10,239 bases of DNA from NCBI GenBank assembly GCA_002726335.1, contig PBSR01000035.1:1-10239 (forward strand), written 5' to 3'. Positions 9,401 through 10,239 of this stretch are shown in pieces. Every line of letters starts with the position of its first letter. The first letter of the stretch is position 1. Origin of the DNA: Gemmatimonadaceae bacterium. Lineage in GTDB: Bacteria; Latescibacterota; UBA2968; UBA8231. The translations under genes were made by a program, and so were the position numbers. The notes beneath the pieces were generated by a model. It ran no database searches, had not been told where the DNA came from, and saw nothing but the letters and a program-made list of their open reading frames with translations.

Positions 9401-10239
9401 CCCTGTTGCCGTCTGCCAGGGCGTCGGCGAGGCGTTTGACCAGGACCACACCGGCTCCTTCGCCGCGGCCGAATCCGTTGGCATGAGCATCAAAGGCTTT
9501 ACATCGTCCGTCCGGTGCCAGCGCACCGGTTCGGGAGAGGAAGACGCCGACCCCAGGCGACAGATTCAGATGGACACCACCGGCCAGAGCGGCAGAGCAC
9601 TCACCTGCCCGCAGGCTCTGGCAGGCCAGATGGAGGGCAACCAGCGAGGATGAGCACGCCGTGTCCAGGGCGATGCTCGGCCCCTGAAGCCCCAGGACGT
9701 GCGAGATCCGGCCGGCGGAGAAACTGAAACCGTTGCCGGTGCCGTCGTAGGCGTTGATGGCCGCCAGATTGCCGGCATTCAGTTTCCACTGCGAGTAGTC
9801 GTTCTGTCCGATGCCCACGAACACCCCCGCCGCCGATGCCCGCAGTGACGCTGGGGGTATGCCAGCCCGCTCCACCGCCTCCCAGCAGATCTCGAGGAGC
9901 AGGCGCTGCTGTGGATCCATGCTGATCGCTTCCATCGGCGAGATGCCGAAGAAGCCGGGATCGAACTTGTCGATCTCCTCCAGAAATCCACCCTCCCGCG
10001 CCGCGATGCCGCCGGCCTTCTCTGGATCAGGGTCGTAGTGCTCATCGATATCCCACCGGCTCTTCGGGTAGGGGACGATGGTGTCGGTGCCCGTGGCCAG
10101 CAGATCCCAGAACGACTCAGGTGTGTTCGCTCCTCCAGGAAAGCGACAGGCCATGCTCACGATGGCGATCGGGTCCTCGTGGGGCGTCGTCTGCCGGTCA
10201 TGGCCGAAGGAGGCCGGGTGTCCCGAGGCGGGAGAATCG
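6468..10239 (-). CDS. Type I PKS: KS - (no AT) - KR (A-type) - ACP - docking tail (N-terminus outside window)
   Basis: The last 1256 residues of a PKS. The frame stays open to the right edge. The in-frame GTG at 10160 lies inside the first KS strand ([15 protein letters not shown]), so it is not the start, and no other ATG, GTG or TTG precedes it in frame in the window. Residues 1-21 are a Ser/Pro/His-rich linker, so an earlier module or a loading region may lie upstream. Numbering from the edge, the KS (22-447) has Cys195 (DTACSSS), His330 (HGTGT) and His370 (NIGH). An AT-less linker ends [12 protein letters not shown] at 598. The KR has GGLGGLG at 846-852, catalytic Ser974, Tyr987 and Asn991, no Leu-Asp-Asp motif, and Trp979 eight residues before the Tyr, the A-type signature (L-hydroxyl expected). 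The ACP serine is Ser1149 in GMDSMM. The C-terminus has a Ser/Thr/Asp-rich linker and then a charged helix. The stop overlaps the next start by four bases. The reaction is one ketosynthase extension plus ketoreduction, with malonyl supplied in trans. Confidence 0.95.
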   Translation of the reverse strand, partial: DSPASGHPASFGHDRQTTPHEDPIAIVSMACRFPGGANTPESFWDLLATGTDTIVPYPKSRWDIDEHYDPDPEKAGGIAAREGGFLEEIDKFDPGFFGISPMEAISMDPQQRLLLEICWEAVERAGIPPASLRASAAGVFVGIGQNDYSQWKLNAGNLAAINAYDGTGNGFSFSAGRISHVLGLQGPSIALDTACSSSLVALHLACQSLRAGECSAALAGGVHLNLSPGVGVFLSRTGALAPDGRCKAFDAHANGFGRGEGAGVVLVKRLADALADGNRVLAIIRGSAINHDGPSSGLTVPNQKAQDALLQAALRQARVNPEEVGFVEAHGTGTVLGDPIEVESLARVYGRNREQDRPLYIGSVKSNIGHLEAAAGIAGLIKTVLSLQHGSIPRHLHFTRPNPHIAWDEIPVRVAAQTTAWDEATQRLAGVSSFGMSGTNAHVIVAEGPRPSLTSVSTTVADDPAALLVLSARTEDALRDHAERCAAALEGNPAIDLMDFCASAALGRDHLAHRLAVLGTSADDICQKLRSAFGTTPLPDVYRPGLPDQTADHPEGSPRHRAQSYTRGDDLDWQQIMGRPFTHPDLLPTYPFQRQSYWVDGTPFHAVQSTSPAGIYYGLNWEPTQVSSLARRLVPCDAWIILADRGGIGDDLAGRIQLTGLDVICLHADPPAEGDAGTTNALEDLRERLARGDGTVGIANLWATDHPSQGTSLSTEAVARCEALLNLAKLLQSTDAESRLWTVTRGAIAIEQAELVADLSSSALWGFGRSLALELPDRWGGLVDLDPDDSPSQSADRLWSVLQPALAHGQVAFRTGIAHVPRIQSTPTPAPSALKIRPDATYLISGGLGGLGLRAARWLAARGAQYLVLFGRRGLTESVEDEVADLTALGIQTLVLSADITDHGTMQAVRQQIATQLPPVAGIIHAAGLPGVSSISEQSADALRSVLAPKIAGALHLEEFFGGPQLDFLLLYSSIAALWGSKRQTHYAAANSFLDAFAADRQARKMPGNSVWWGPVEAGGMVTDDDKNALEGLGIRLLSDAQMSTTLDRIVGTGRQLAAAQIDWTRLRPLFESAGISDLVCRIEVPDRGTRLQTPDSESFLRAWELTPNSEKSALLRSVVSREVAQLLGYRDGADLDADQGFFELGMDSMMAVSLRRQLEGHLQVDLPATVAFDHPTVGKLSDLLGHELADVVAPASDGTAPSSGTETTSDLCAGVPEDADAETKDSAVRKQLERLETLVRDLDDSSPEAGASEAR
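6504..6557 (-). other. C-terminal coiled-coil docking helix of the upstream PKS
   Basis: Residues about 1228-1245 ([18 protein letters not shown]) form a short charged amphipathic helix after a low-complexity Ser/Thr/Gly/Asp linker and before a disordered tail. Its position after the last ACP, and the coiled helix at the N-terminus of the next PKS, suggest a docking pair that fixes the order of the two proteins. Confidence 0.65.
8444..8900 (-). other. AT-less KS-KR linker of the upstream PKS
   Basis: Roughly residues 447-598 of the partial [17 protein letters not shown] and [14 protein letters not shown] mark the KS-following linker subdomain. [10 protein letters not shown], then [12 protein letters not shown] and [13 protein letters not shown], mark the post-linker, after which the KR structural half starts (YYGLNW). 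No acyltransferase motifs occur between them. The middle (near [14 protein letters not shown]) differs from the linker of the other module, so the two are not simple copies here. Confidence 0.78.

Noticed and set aside
10158..10160. GTG at 10160 as the start of the upstream PKS
   Set aside because: It sits within the conserved first strand of the KS ([15 protein letters not shown]) and would delete its beginning; the frame is open further upstream.
1..10239. tRNA, rRNA, CRISPR array, insertion sequence, promoter or terminator
   Set aside because: None seen: the three coding regions leave no intergenic space, and no inverted terminal repeats or regularly spaced direct repeats stand out.

Overview
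The whole window is the inside of one giant biosynthetic operon, a hybrid polyketide synthase / nonribosomal peptide synthetase (PKS/NRPS) assembly line. It is read entirely on the minus strand, from high to low coordinates. The DNA is GC-rich and virtually all coding. No RNA gene, mobile element, CRISPR array, promoter or terminator is visible. The composition and architecture suggest a free-living or symbiotic GC-rich bacterium of the kind that carries AT-less PKS/NRPS hybrids (Pseudomonadota, Myxococcota, Acidobacteriota or similar). I cannot name the phylum from this fragment.

Layout in order of transcription. (1) Position 10239 down to 6468: the C-terminal 1256 residues of a PKS whose start lies outside the window, with domains KS - AT-less linker - KR - ACP - C-terminal coiled-coil tail. 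(2) Positions 6471 to 2779: a complete 1230-residue PKS module, N-terminal coiled coil - KS - AT-less linker - KR - ACP - short acidic tail. (3) Positions 2782 to 1: the first 927 residues of an NRPS, TubC-type N-terminal docking domain - condensation (C) - adenylation (A). It runs off the left edge just after the A7 motif. It starts at a GTG, and because it has neither an ATG start nor a stop in the window it is easy to miss. Each junction is a 4-base stop/start overlap (ATGA, then GTGA), so the three proteins are translationally coupled.

How they work together (inference from domain order). The first PKS module receives an acyl chain, extends it by one unit and reduces the beta-keto group with a KR that has the A-type tryptophan. 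The second PKS module extends it again and reduces with a KR that has the B-type Leu-Asp-Asp motif. The NRPS C domain then joins the chain to an amino acid, which the readable part of the A-domain code suggests is valine or a similar branched aliphatic. Neither PKS module has an acyltransferase domain, so malonyl units must be supplied by an AT encoded elsewhere (trans-AT). Neither has DH, ER or MT domains, so the expected partial product is a 3,5-dihydroxyacyl amide of a valine-like residue, with the two hydroxyls set by KRs of opposite type. Matching terminal docking elements at both protein junctions support the linear order.
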